Assembly: GCA_005885285.1 (NCBI GenBank) | Contig: VAZG01000184.1 | Location: forward strand, 1-51,728 | Origin: Alphaproteobacteria bacterium | Lineage (GTDB): Bacteria; Pseudomonadota; Alphaproteobacteria; Rhizobiales; Xanthobacteraceae | DNA: 51,728 bases | Direction of reading: 5' to 3' | Shown here: positions 35,460 to 44,338 of the stretch, in pieces | Layout: each line of letters begins with the position of its first letter | Position numbering within the stretch: the stretch's first letter is position 1 | Position numbers and translations under genes: made by a program | The notes under the pieces: generated by a model | Seen by the model: only the letters and a program-made list of their open reading frames with translations | Database searches by the model: none | What the model was told of the DNA's origin: nothing

Positions 35460-36797
35460 TCAACCTGATGTGACCGACGCGATCGCCGCATCGATCGCAT
35501 CGCCGAGGCGATCGACGATGACATCCACTTGTCCCTCATTGACGATAAACGGGGGCGCCAGCAGAACGTGGTCCCCGTTCAGGCCGTCGATGGTGCCGCC
35601 CATCGGGTAGACCATCAGGCCGCGCGCCATCGCCTCGCCCTTGACTTGAGCGTGCAGCTTCGACCGTGGGGCAAAGGGCTCTCTGGTATCGCGATCTCTG
35701 ACCAATTCGACACCGCGAAACAGGCCGCGTCCGCGGATATCGCCGACATGATGGTGGTTGGCAAACCGCTCTTCCATCCTGCGCTGCAGATGGTTGCCCA
35801 TGGCGACGACGTTATTGAGCAGGTTATCGCGGCGAATGACTTCCTGCACGGCAAAGCCGGCCGCAGCGGCCATCGGATGGCCCATATAGGTGTGGCCATG
35901 CTGGAAGAAGCCCGAGCCCTTCGAGAATGAATCGAAGATTCGCCCGCTGAGCAGCACCGCGCCGACCGGCTGATAACCGCCGCCCAGCCCCTTGGCGATC
36001 GCCATCAAGTCGGGCGAAATCCCCTCCTGTTCGCAGGCATGCAGCGTACCGGTGCGGCCCATGCCGCACATCACTTCGTCCAGGATGAGCAGCACGCCAT
36101 AGCGGTCGCAGATCGCGCGAATCCGCTTGAAATAGTCGGCGACCGGCGGCACCGCGCCAAGCGTCGCACCGACAACGGTCTCCGCCACGAAGGCAATGAC
36201 CTGATCGCCTCCGAGCTCGAGGATCTTGTCTTCCAGCGCCTGCGCCGAACGCGCCGCATAGTCGGCATCGCTCTCGCCCACATCCTGCAACCGATAGGCA
36301 TAGCAGGGATCGACATGGTGGGTTTCGATCAACAGAGGCCGGAACTGGGCGCGGCGCCACTCGTTGCCGCCCGTCGCCAGCGCCCCCAGAGTGTTGCCGT
36401 GATAGCTCTGATGCCGCGCGATGACATGCCGGCGCTGACTTTCACCTTTTTCGACAAAATATTGCCGCGCCATCTTGATGGCGGCCTCGATTGCTTCCGA
36501 TCCGCCGCTCACGAGATAGACGTGATCGATGCCTTCTGGCGCGTCCTCGACCAGGCGATCCGCCAGCTTCTCGGCAATTTCTGTCGTGAAAAAGCCGGTG
36601 TGGGCATAAGCGAGCGTGTCGAGCTGCTTGTGCAGGGCCGCAAGGATATCCGGATGACCATGTCCAAGACACGAGACGGCGGCGCCGCCCGAGGCATCGA
36701 TGTACCCTTTGCCGTTCCGGTCGAACAGCTCGATGCCCTTGCCGCCGACGGCAACCGGCATCACCGCATTCGCCGCGCGATGAAGAATATGGGTCAT
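35460..36797 (-). CDS. class III (omega/4-aminobutyrate-type) aminotransferase
   Basis: PLP-dependent transaminase of 445 aa. The substrate-side motif is YIDASGGAAVSCLGHGHPDI. PLP-contact segments are VYLVSGGSEAIEAAIKMARQ, HQSYHGNTLGALATGG, and ILDEVMCGMGRTGTLHACEQ with the conserved Asp. The Schiff-base lysine is in AIAKGLGGGYQPVGAVLLSG. Such enzymes transfer amino groups from omega-amino acids, diamines or related compounds to pyruvate or 2-oxoglutarate. Its start overlaps the RpiR regulator stop by four bases (36794-36797) and it lies upstream of an amino-acid ABC transporter, which points to catabolism of an imported amine or amino acid. The exact substrate is unknown. Confidence 0.94.
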   Translation of the reverse strand: MTHILHRAANAVMPVAVGGKGIELFDRNGKGYIDASGGAAVSCLGHGHPDILAALHKQLDTLAYAHTGFFTTEIAEKLADRLVEDAPEGIDHVYLVSGGSEAIEAAIKMARQYFVEKGESQRRHVIARHQSYHGNTLGALATGGNEWRRAQFRPLLIETHHVDPCYAYRLQDVGESDADYAARSAQALEDKILELGGDQVIAFVAETVVGATLGAVPPVADYFKRIRAICDRYGVLLILDEVMCGMGRTGTLHACEQEGISPDLMAIAKGLGGGYQPVGAVLLSGRIFDSFSKGSGFFQHGHTYMGHPMAAAAGFAVQEVIRRDNLLNNVVAMGNHLQRRMEERFANHHHVGDIRGRGLFRGVELVRDRDTREPFAPRSKLHAQVKGEAMARGLMVYPMGGTIDGLNGDHVLLAPPFIVNEGQVDVIVDRLGDAIDAAIASVTSG

Positions 36798-37684
36798 GAG
36801 GTCTTCTTGTTGGCCCTTGGTTTCAAATGCGTGTTGAGCGCCGCGAGATGCTCATCGGTGTGGCGCAGCGTGGCAAGCGCGTCGTCGCCGCCGCGGCCTG
36901 CGATGATTGCGCCCAAGATTTCGGCGACCGCGAATGCCGGCGACATCGCGTGGAAAAACGACGGGCTGTCGGTCGCCACGATCACGGCATGCTGCGCGAT
37001 CTGCGCCAGCGGCGCCACCTCGCTGTCGGTGATCGCAACCACGGCCATCCCCTGCTCCACGGCATATTCCGCAAGTTCCACCGTCAGCCGTGTGTAAGGC
37101 AGCACGCTTGCGACCAAGAGAACGTCCCTGCTGGTGGCGCGCGCCAAGGCGTCGGCGCCGGTAGCGGCGATGCCGTCGATGTGGGTGGAACGTTCGCCGA
37201 CAAGCGAGAGCACGTAATGAAGATGCCAGGCTATCGAGTGGCTTGAGCGCAGGCCCAGACAATAGATCCGGCGCGCCGAAGCTAGCGCCCTCGCCGCCAG
37301 GACCAGCCGCTCAAGCCGGTCGGGCGCGGCAAGGCGCTCGATCTGCCTGCCGATCGAGCGCAGCATTTCCGCGGCCAACGCCTTGTCTCCCTTGAGCTTC
37401 TGGCTCGCGACCTGGGCGCCGGCCTTGCCGGCGAAGCCGATTTCGCCGTCACGCACCGCCGCCGCGTAAAGTTCGCGCACGCCGTCGTAACCGTCCATGC
37501 CGAGGTGCTTGGCGAGCCGGGTCATCGTTGCCGGCTGGACACCGGCCTGGCGCGCCTGCTCGCGCATCGACAGCAGCGCCACGTCGCGGGGTCGTTCCAA
37601 CACATATCGGGCGCCGGCCTGAAGCTGGCCGGACATGGTGTCAAACGCCTTGATGATCCGGTCGGCTAGCGGGCCATGATCCAT
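36794..37684 (-). CDS. MurR/RpiR-family transcriptional regulator
   Basis: A 296-aa regulator with an N-terminal helix-turn-helix (ALLSMREQARQAGVQPATMT, then RLAKHLGMDGYDGVRELYAA) and a C-terminal SIS domain (RRIYCLGLRSSHSIAWHLHY, ATSRDVLLVASVLPYTRLTV, GMAVVAITDSEVAPLAQIAQ). SIS domains usually sense phosphosugars, but RpiR-type regulators next to amino-acid transport and transaminase genes occur in rhizobia. It is the first gene of the operon and is translationally coupled to the aminotransferase, so it probably regulates itself and the catabolic genes. The ATG at 37684 has only a weak ribosome-binding site. Confidence 0.93.
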   Translation of the reverse strand: MDHGPLADRIIKAFDTMSGQLQAGARYVLERPRDVALLSMREQARQAGVQPATMTRLAKHLGMDGYDGVRELYAAAVRDGEIGFAGKAGAQVASQKLKGDKALAAEMLRSIGRQIERLAAPDRLERLVLAARALASARRIYCLGLRSSHSIAWHLHYVLSLVGERSTHIDGIAATGADALARATSRDVLLVASVLPYTRLTVELAEYAVEQGMAVVAITDSEVAPLAQIAQHAVIVATDSPSFFHAMSPAFAVAEILGAIIAGRGGDDALATLRHTDEHLAALNTHLKPRANKKTS

Positions 37685-37970
37685 GGCGGGAGCCTAATCC
37701 ACTCCCTGGCTATTGCAACACATGTTTCATATCATCCAGATGTAATTCAGTTGAATCATTTTCGCCCGGACCCTCAAATGTTGATGCGGCCCAGCCGGCG
37801 CCCAATCACCCGGTATTGCCGGGATTGTGATCGCTGATAGGCCTAAGACTGCTTTGTCCGATGGCATCGCGACCACATCTTCACACAAAGTCTATTCGGA
37901 CGATTGGGACAGCCAACATAGATCCCCCACCAAACCTGAATCGCTCAAGCCTTGCTAATTTTTTCTCAAC
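37685..37970. promoter_or_regulatory. divergent promoter region, RpiR operon and opgC
   Basis: This 286-bp gap is comparatively AT-rich near the RpiR side (about 37705-37765), where the operon promoter and an RpiR site are expected. A CCCGG-TATTG-CCGGG hairpin lies at 37809-37823. No clear operator could be singled out and no gene is supported. The bases before the opgC ATG contain no recognisable ribosome-binding site. Confidence 0.4.
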
Positions 37971-39038
37971 ATGAACCTGCAGACAAAGATCAACCTCGCG
38001 GCATGTGATCGCGACCTCCGGCTCGACTTCGCGCGCGGCATCGGCGCGACCGACCTGTTCGTGTTTGCGGCGGGTTACGCCGCCGCGATTTTCTATGGAA
38101 AAATGCTGCTGGAGCGCGGGCTCGTTGTCACGGCGACCCGCATTTTCAAGCGCATCTGCCACCTCTATGCCGCCTACCTCGTCCTGTTCGTCATTTATGT
38201 CGGCACCATCACCTACGTGGCCGCCCAATATGCCGCGCCCGCAATTATCGCCGAATTCAACATCAGCGGCATCATCGATCATCCGATCCGGATCCTGATC
38301 CACGGCCTGCTGCTGCAAGCCAAGCCGCTTAACCTTGACGTGCTGCAATTGTTCATCGCCCTGATGGCGCTGTTCCCGCTCGCGCTGTGGGGAATGTTTC
38401 GCTGGCCGACCCTGACCATGATCGCCTCGATCACCCTGTACCTCGCTGCGCGCGCGCTCGACTGGAATCTGGCTTCGTTTCCGGATGGCCGCTGGTACTT
38501 CAATCCATTTTGCTGGCAGCTGCTTTTTGTGCTCGGCACCTGGTGCGCGCTGGTCGGTGCGGGACTGGCGCGTTCGGTCTCGAAGTTTCCGCCGCTGCGC
38601 ATTGCTGCCCTGTTTTATCTGCTGTTCGCTTTGATCATCACGATCGCGGGCAAGAACCCTGCGCTTGCAAGCTTGATCCCAGACTGGTTGATCGGCTCCT
38701 TCCTGCCCAACGACAAAGAGAACATTGCGCCCTATCGCGTGCTTCATCTCCTTGCCTTGGCTTTCCTGTTCACGCGAGTCGTCCCGAACAACGCGCGTTG
38801 GTTCGGCTGGAAGGTCCTGCAGCCCGTTCTCATCTGCGGCGAGGAGTGGCTCGCGGCCTTCTGCGCCGGCGTCTTTTTGTCATTTGCCGGGCACCTGCTC
38901 CTGATCACCGGACCGAACTCGCTTGCGATGCAGATCATTGTAAGCGCCGCCGGAATCTCGATCATGACAGGTGTGGCCTACTACGTGTCCTGGTCGAAAC
39001 GGCAGGACTACAAATCGGCCTACGGCGCGCGATCCTGA
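37971..39038 (+). CDS. opgC: OpgC-like membrane acyltransferase, N-terminal segment missing
   Basis: Multi-helix inner-membrane protein of 355 aa resembling OpgC, which succinylates periplasmic glucans. The C-terminal two-thirds is normal (GRWYFNPFCWQLLFVLGTWC, YRVLHLLALAFLFTRVVPNN, GEEWLAAFCAGVFLSFAGHL). The N-terminus reads RDLRLDFARGIG followed immediately by ATDLFVFAAGYAAAIFYGK. In OpgC relatives a conserved first helix with a D-H-x-P motif and an N-Y-G-F-S-D-A stretch, roughly 25-28 residues, stands between these blocks. I infer an in-frame deletion of about 80 nt. The ATG has no visible ribosome-binding site. The gene may be non-functional or altered; a more decayed relative is at 12052. 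Confidence 0.85.
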   Translation: MNLQTKINLAACDRDLRLDFARGIGATDLFVFAAGYAAAIFYGKMLLERGLVVTATRIFKRICHLYAAYLVLFVIYVGTITYVAAQYAAPAIIAEFNISGIIDHPIRILIHGLLLQAKPLNLDVLQLFIALMALFPLALWGMFRWPTLTMIASITLYLAARALDWNLASFPDGRWYFNPFCWQLLFVLGTWCALVGAGLARSVSKFPPLRIAALFYLLFALIITIAGKNPALASLIPDWLIGSFLPNDKENIAPYRVLHLLALAFLFTRVVPNNARWFGWKVLQPVLICGEEWLAAFCAGVFLSFAGHLLLITGPNSLAMQIIVSAAGISIMTGVAYYVSWSKRQDYKSAYGARS

Positions 39039-39141
39039 CGGGGTCGCTGCATCCGGATTCCCTGACCACCCCCCAGAATGACGATCTTCACGCGCGGGAA
39101 GCCGCCATCGGGCGCGAATCGGCGCGTGGCGGCGCCGAATA

Positions 39142-39756
39142 CTAATATGGCTTGGGTCGCGGACCGCGTCGTCGATAGCGGCGCGCAAGCGGTCGCAACA
39201 GGCGCTCGATCAGCACCCCCGCGCCGAGCCCCACGACGACGTCGCTCGCCCAGTGCGCCAGCACAATGATACGCGTCGCAGCCAGCGCGCCGCCTACCGT
39301 CCAGGCCAACTTCTGCCATTCCGGATATATCCAGGATATCGCCGATGCCAGCGCGCCGACATGCAAGGCGTGCCCCGACGGAAAGGCGTCATAGGGCTTG
39401 CCGGAACGGGGAATTCCGCGCCGCCGCCCGTGCACCATGCAACGATCAGGACGCTCCTGGTCGATGAAACTCTTCAAAAGGTGCGGCAGGATACTGCTGG
39501 CGAGCACGCAGGCCAGCATGTGGTCGGCACCCGCGCGCTGGCGCGGTCCGCCGCGCAGGCTTCCAAGCCACAGGCCGATCGACAACGCATAGAGCAGATG
39601 TTCGTCTGCCGCCCATGTCAGCATGCGCGAGGTCCGCTCGAGCTGCGGCGTGGTATTGTCAGCGACAAAGCGGGCGACGGCCCGGTCTGCGGCCAGCGGT
39701 TCGACATGCACACGGCGCATGCGGAAAAAATCCATCGCGGCCGGCATTGTTCCCAA
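39142..39756 (-). CDS. PAP2-family membrane phosphatase
   Basis: A 204-aa type 2 phosphatidic-acid-phosphatase-like membrane protein that hydrolyses lipid phosphates or pyrophosphates such as undecaprenyl or phosphatidyl species. The three catalytic motifs are present in order: KSFIDQERPDR (KxxxxxxRP), AFPSGHALHVG (PSGH) and ATRIIVLAHWASDVVVG (SRxxxxxHxxxD with Thr for Ser). About four or five helices are visible. The C-terminus is Arg/Pro-rich. Several in-frame ATGs (39756, 39747, 39735) could be the start; none has a decisive ribosome-binding site. It is divergent from the RND adaptor gene and convergent with opgC. Confidence 0.9.
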   Translation of the reverse strand: MGTMPAAMDFFRMRRVHVEPLAADRAVARFVADNTTPQLERTSRMLTWAADEHLLYALSIGLWLGSLRGGPRQRAGADHMLACVLASSILPHLLKSFIDQERPDRCMVHGRRRGIPRSGKPYDAFPSGHALHVGALASAISWIYPEWQKLAWTVGGALAATRIIVLAHWASDVVVGLGAGVLIERLLRPLARRYRRRGPRPKPY

Positions 39757-39920
39757 GCCACGGTCGGACCAGGAAACACAATCCTTTCTGAATGTTAATG
39801 CGACAAGACAGTGGGGAACCGTTCAAAATGTCGCGCCAGCGAATGTCCCAAAGGCTGCAGAACAGGTAAACTTATGGAACGTTGCAAGAGCGCTTCCCGC
39901 GCCGCTCTGAAGGCAGGTTC

Positions 39921-41231
39921 ATGGACCAACCCGTAAAGCCCCCGACCAAAGCGCCTCCCAATGAGGCTTCGCCAAAGGACAAGCCGCGGCCGCGCCGAAG
40001 TTTCGTTCTGCCCGCTCTGGTGGTTTTGCTGATGGTCGCCGGCGTCGTGTGGTGGACCCGGCAAGGTAGTGCTCCGCAGCAGGGCGCAGGCGGTGGCGCC
40101 GGCCGGAGCGCCGCGCCGATGTCGATCGTCCCGGAAACGGTCAGCAAGGGCGATATTGGCATCAATCTCAACGCGCTGGGAACCGTCACGTCGCTGGCCA
40201 CCGTCACCATCAGGAGCCAGATCAGCGGCTATTTGATCAAGATCGATTTCAAGGAAGGCGAGGAAGTCAAAAAAGGCGACCTCATTGCCGAGATCGATTC
40301 GCGCCCGTATGAAGCGACGCTGGCCCAGGCCAAGGGTCAGCTTGCGCGCGACGAAGCGATTCTCAAAGGAGCGCAGGTCGATCTCACGCGCTATCAGGGG
40401 CTGGCGGCACAGAATGCGGTGCCGCACCAAACGCTGGATACGCAGATCGCGCTTGTCGCCCAGGACCAGGGCACGGTCGAAGCCGACCGCGCCGCGGTCA
40501 AGTCGGCCGAGGTGAATCTGAATTATTGCCGGATCCTCTCGCCGATCGACGGTCGCGTCGGATTGCGCCAGGTCGACCTGGGTAATTATGTCACGCCGGG
40601 CGACACCAACGGCATTGTCGTGATTACGCAGCTTAAGCCGATCAGCGTGCTGTTCACGGTGCCCGAGGACAATTTGCAGGCGATCGCAAAGCGCCTGCAG
40701 GCGGGCGCCATGCTGCCCGCGACCGCTTTCGACCGCAGCGGCGCCAACAAGGTTGCCGACGGCACGCTGCAGACCTTCGACAGCCAGATCGATCCGACCA
40801 CCGGCACGATCAAGCTGCGCGCGACATTCCCGAACGAGGCGGAAGCGCTCTATCCGAACCAGTTCGTCAATATCCGCCTGTTGCTGGACACGCACAAGGA
40901 CGTGACCACGATGTCCACGGCCGGCATCCAGCGCGGCGTGCCGGGAACGTTTGTCTACCTGGTCAATGCCGACAGCACGGTATCGGTCCGCCCGGTAAAA
41001 CTCGGCGTGACCGAAGGCGATCGCGTGGAGGTGCTCTCAGGGCTGATACCGGGCGATCGCGTCGTGATCGATGGCGCCGACAAGCTGCGCGATGGCGCCA
41101 AGATCAATGTGCGAGCGGCGGCAGAGACCAACGCACTACCAGGCCCAACCAAGTCACCGGATCAGACGACGGGCCCGGGAAAAACCGACGGCGGCAAGAA
41201 GCGGCGCTCGGATGACGGGCCGAAACAATGA
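39921..41231 (+). CDS. mdtA: RND efflux periplasmic adaptor (MdtA-like)
   Basis: Membrane-fusion protein of 436 aa for a tripartite RND pump. One N-terminal helix ([20 protein letters not shown]) follows a Pro/Lys-rich tail. Lipoyl, hairpin and barrel regions are seen in [80 protein letters not shown] and the C-terminal [28 protein letters not shown] and the MdtA-like C-terminus indicate the MdtABC type. The ATG at 39921 after AGGCAGG was preferred over a frame start 13 codons earlier. It overlaps the first RND gene by four bases (ATGA). Confidence 0.94.
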   Translation: MDQPVKPPTKAPPNEASPKDKPRPRRSFVLPALVVLLMVAGVVWWTRQGSAPQQGAGGGAGRSAAPMSIVPETVSKGDIGINLNALGTVTSLATVTIRSQISGYLIKIDFKEGEEVKKGDLIAEIDSRPYEATLAQAKGQLARDEAILKGAQVDLTRYQGLAAQNAVPHQTLDTQIALVAQDQGTVEADRAAVKSAEVNLNYCRILSPIDGRVGLRQVDLGNYVTPGDTNGIVVITQLKPISVLFTVPEDNLQAIAKRLQAGAMLPATAFDRSGANKVADGTLQTFDSQIDPTTGTIKLRATFPNEAEALYPNQFVNIRLLLDTHKDVTTMSTAGIQRGVPGTFVYLVNADSTVSVRPVKLGVTEGDRVEVLSGLIPGDRVVIDGADKLRDGAKINVRAAAETNALPGPTKSPDQTTGPGKTDGGKKRRSDDGPKQ

Positions 41232-44200
41232 ACCCGTCACAGCCGTTCATCATGCGGCCGGTGGCAACGACGTTGCTGATGATCGCCATCATGCTGTCGG
41301 GCATGCTGGCGTTCCGCTTCCTTCCCGTGGCCGCCTTGCCGGAAGTCGATTATCCGACCATTCAGGTCCAGACCTTCTATCCCGGTGCCAGTCCCGATGT
41401 GATGACCTCCTCCATCACCGCCCCGCTGGAGGTGCAGTTCGGCCAGATGCCAAACCTCAACCAGATGAGCTCGGTGAGCTCCGCCGGCGCATCGGTCATC
41501 ACGCTGCAATTCGGACTGAGTATTTCGCTCGATGTCGCCGAGCAGGAGGTGCAGGCCGCCATCAATGCCGCGGGCAACCTCTTGCCCTCCGACCTGCCGG
41601 CGCCGCCGATCTACGCCAAGGTGAATCCGGCGGACGCGCCGATCCTGACGATGGGCTTGACGTCCAAGACTATGCCGCTCACACAGGTGGAGGATTTCGT
41701 CGACACCCGGCTGGCGCAAAAAATCTCCCAGCTTCCAGGCGTTGGCCTCGTCAGCATCAGCGGCGGCCAGCGGCCCGCGGTGCGGATCCGTGCCGATATC
41801 CGCAAGCTCGCCGCCTACGGGCTCAACATCGATGACCTGCGCACCACCCTTGCCAACGCCAACGTCAACACGCCGAAGGGAAACTTCGACGGGGGGATGC
41901 GCGCCTACACGATCAATGCCAATGACCAGATCCGCAACGCCGGCGATTACAAATCCCTGATCGTCGCCTACAAGAACGGCTCGCCCGTCCGTCTCGGCGA
42001 CGTCGGGGACGTCGTCGATGGCGCGCAGAACGAAAAGCTCGGCGCCTGGATGAACGAGACCCCGGCGATCATCCTCAATATCCAGCGGCAACCCGGCGCC
42101 AACGTCATTTCCGTGGTCGAGGGCATCAAGGCGCTGTTGCCGCAATTGCAGGCCACGCTGCCGGCGGCGATCGACCTCAACATCCTGACCGACCGGACCG
42201 TCACCATCCGCGCCTCGGTGCGCGACGTCGAGTACGAATTGTCGCTCTCGGTCGTGCTGGTGGTGATGGTGATCTTCGTGTTCCTGCGCTCCACGCGGGC
42301 AACGCTGATCCCAAGTCTTTCCGTTCCGCTGTCGCTGGTCGGCACGCTCGGGGCCATGTATCTGTTCGGTTTCAGCCTCAACAATCTTTCGCTGATGGCG
42401 CTGACCATTGCCACCGGCTTCGTGGTCGACGACGCCATCGTCGTGATCGAGAACATCTCCCGCTACATCGAGGAAGGCGATCCGCCCCTGCAAGCCGCGC
42501 TTCGCGGCTCCGAGCAGATCGGCTTCACCATCATCTCGCTGACGGTGTCGCTGATCGCCGTTCTGATTCCGCTATTGTTCATGGGCGACGTTGTCGGCCG
42601 CCTGTTCCGCGAATTCGCGATTACGCTGTCGGTGACCATCCTGATTTCGGCGATCGTCTCACTGACGCTGGTGCCGATGGCCTGCGCCAAGCTTTTGAAG
42701 CCGGAGACCGAAGCGCACGAAAATGCGTTTCAGCGTTACAGTCGCGAAGGCTTCGAACGGGTGATCGAGATCTACGGCGACATGCTCAACTGGGTACTCG
42801 ACCGGCAGACTTTCGTGCTCTTGATCGCGCTCGCGACCTTCGGCCTCACCGCGCTGCTCTACGTCGTCATCCCCAAGGGATTCTTCCCGCTGCAGGACAC
42901 CGGCGTCATTCAAGCGATTTCCGAAGCGCCGCAGTCGGTCTCCTACGCCGCGATGGCGGAACGGCAGCAGCAATTGGCGAGCGTCATCTTGCGGGATCCC
43001 GAAGTCGACAGCCTTTCGTCGTTCATCGGCGTGGACGGCACCAACACCACGCTCAACAGCGGCCGCGTATTGATCAACCTGAAACCGCACGACCAGCGCA
43101 AGTCCGACGTTGCGACCGTGATGCAGCGTATCAAGAATGCTACGGCCTCGCTCACCGGCATCACACTCTATATGCAACCGGTGCAGGACCTGACCATCGA
43201 GGGCACCGTCAGCCGGACGCAATACCAGTTCATCCTGCAGGATGCCGATCCGCTGCAGCTTGCCGAGTGGACGCCCAAGCTGGTCGACCAGCTGAGGACG
43301 CTTCCGGAGCTTGGCGACGTCACCAGCGATATTTCGGCGCAGGGGCTTTCCGTGTTCGTGGAGATCGATCGCGACCAGGCGGCGCGTTTCGGGATCACGC
43401 CGGCCACCATCGACAATGCGCTTTACGACTCCTACGGCCAGCGCATCGTTTCCACCGTCTTCACCAATTCGAACCAGTACCGCGTCATTCTCGAGGCCGA
43501 CCCGGCCCTGCAAAATTCGCTCGAGGCCCTGTCCAAGATCTACCTGCCGTCGTCGATCGGCACCACGCCGGTACCGCTCGCGGTGATGGCGAAGATGCGC
43601 GAGGAAACCGCGCCGCTGCAGATCTCCCATCTCGGACAATTCCCCTCCGCCACCGTGTCTTTCAATCTGGCGCCGGGCGCAGCCCTCGGCGCGGCCGTGA
43701 CCGCGATCAAGCAAGCGCAAGTCGATATCGGCGTGCCGCTCGGCATTATCACCAGCTTTCAGGGTGCGGCGCTTGCGTTCCAGTCATCGCTCTCCAACCA
43801 GCTCTTCCTGATCCTGGCTGCGATCGTCACCGTCTATATCGTGCTCGGCGTGCTCTATGAGAGCTTCATCCATCCCCTCACTATTCTCTCGACACTGCCC
43901 TCGGCTGGTATCGGCGCGCTGCTGGCGCTGATGATCGCCGGCGACGACCTGACGATCGTCGCGATCATCGGTATCATTCTGTTGATTGGCATCGTGAAGA
44001 AGAACGCGATCATGATGATCGACTTCGCGCTCGATGCCGAACGCAACGAGGGCAGGCCGCCGCGGGAAGCGATCTATCAGGCCTGCCTGCTGCGTTTCAG
44101 GCCGATCATCATGACGACGATGGCTGCCGTGCTGGGCGCCCTGCCCTTGATGGTCGGCACCGGCGCGGGTTCGGAACTGCGGCATCCGCTCGGCATTTCC

Positions 44201-44335
44201 ATCGTCGGCGGTCTTCTGGTCAGCCAGATGTTGACGCTGTTTACGACGCCGGTGATCTATCTCTGGTTCGACCGCCTGGCGTCGCGGTTTTCCGCACGGC
44301 CCGATACTGCCGGCCAGACCAGCGGATCGAGCTGA
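41228..44335 (+). CDS. mdtB: RND efflux transporter, MdtB-like
   Basis: Inner-membrane proton-driven pump of 1035 aa, the normal length of the hydrophobe/amphiphile efflux-1 family. The first helix is [20 protein letters not shown], the porter domain starts at [20 protein letters not shown], and helix 4 carries the proton-relay Asp pair in [21 protein letters not shown] second helix bundle shows [20 protein letters not shown] and [20 protein letters not shown]. It is followed three bases later by a second RND gene, as in MdtBC, where two different RND proteins form the trimer. Likely substrates are bile salts, novobiocin-type or plant-derived compounds, by analogy only. Confidence 0.96.
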   Translation: MNPSQPFIMRPVATTLLMIAIMLSGMLAFRFLPVAALPEVDYPTIQVQTFYPGASPDVMTSSITAPLEVQFGQMPNLNQMSSVSSAGASVITLQFGLSISLDVAEQEVQAAINAAGNLLPSDLPAPPIYAKVNPADAPILTMGLTSKTMPLTQVEDFVDTRLAQKISQLPGVGLVSISGGQRPAVRIRADIRKLAAYGLNIDDLRTTLANANVNTPKGNFDGGMRAYTINANDQIRNAGDYKSLIVAYKNGSPVRLGDVGDVVDGAQNEKLGAWMNETPAIILNIQRQPGANVISVVEGIKALLPQLQATLPAAIDLNILTDRTVTIRASVRDVEYELSLSVVLVVMVIFVFLRSTRATLIPSLSVPLSLVGTLGAMYLFGFSLNNLSLMALTIATGFVVDDAIVVIENISRYIEEGDPPLQAALRGSEQIGFTIISLTVSLIAVLIPLLFMGDVVGRLFREFAITLSVTILISAIVSLTLVPMACAKLLKPETEAHENAFQRYSREGFERVIEIYGDMLNWVLDRQTFVLLIALATFGLTALLYVVIPKGFFPLQDTGVIQAISEAPQSVSYAAMAERQQQLASVILRDPEVDSLSSFIGVDGTNTTLNSGRVLINLKPHDQRKSDVATVMQRIKNATASLTGITLYMQPVQDLTIEGTVSRTQYQFILQDADPLQLAEWTPKLVDQLRTLPELGDVTSDISAQGLSVFVEIDRDQAARFGITPATIDNALYDSYGQRIVSTVFTNSNQYRVILEADPALQNSLEALSKIYLPSSIGTTPVPLAVMAKMREETAPLQISHLGQFPSATVSFNLAPGAALGAAVTAIKQAQVDIGVPLGIITSFQGAALAFQSSLSNQLFLILAAIVTVYIVLGVLYESFIHPLTILSTLPSAGIGALLALMIAGDDLTIVAIIGIILLIGIVKKNAIMMIDFALDAERNEGRPPREAIYQACLLRFRPIIMTTMAAVLGALPLMVGTGAGSELRHPLGISIVGGLLVSQMLTLFTTPVIYLWFDRLASRFSARPDTAGQTSGSS

Positions 44336-44338
44336 GCC

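Noticed and set aside
39795..40895. A 366-codon minus-strand frame opposite mdtA
   Set aside because: Antisense shadow of the adaptor gene; no start signal or family resemblance.
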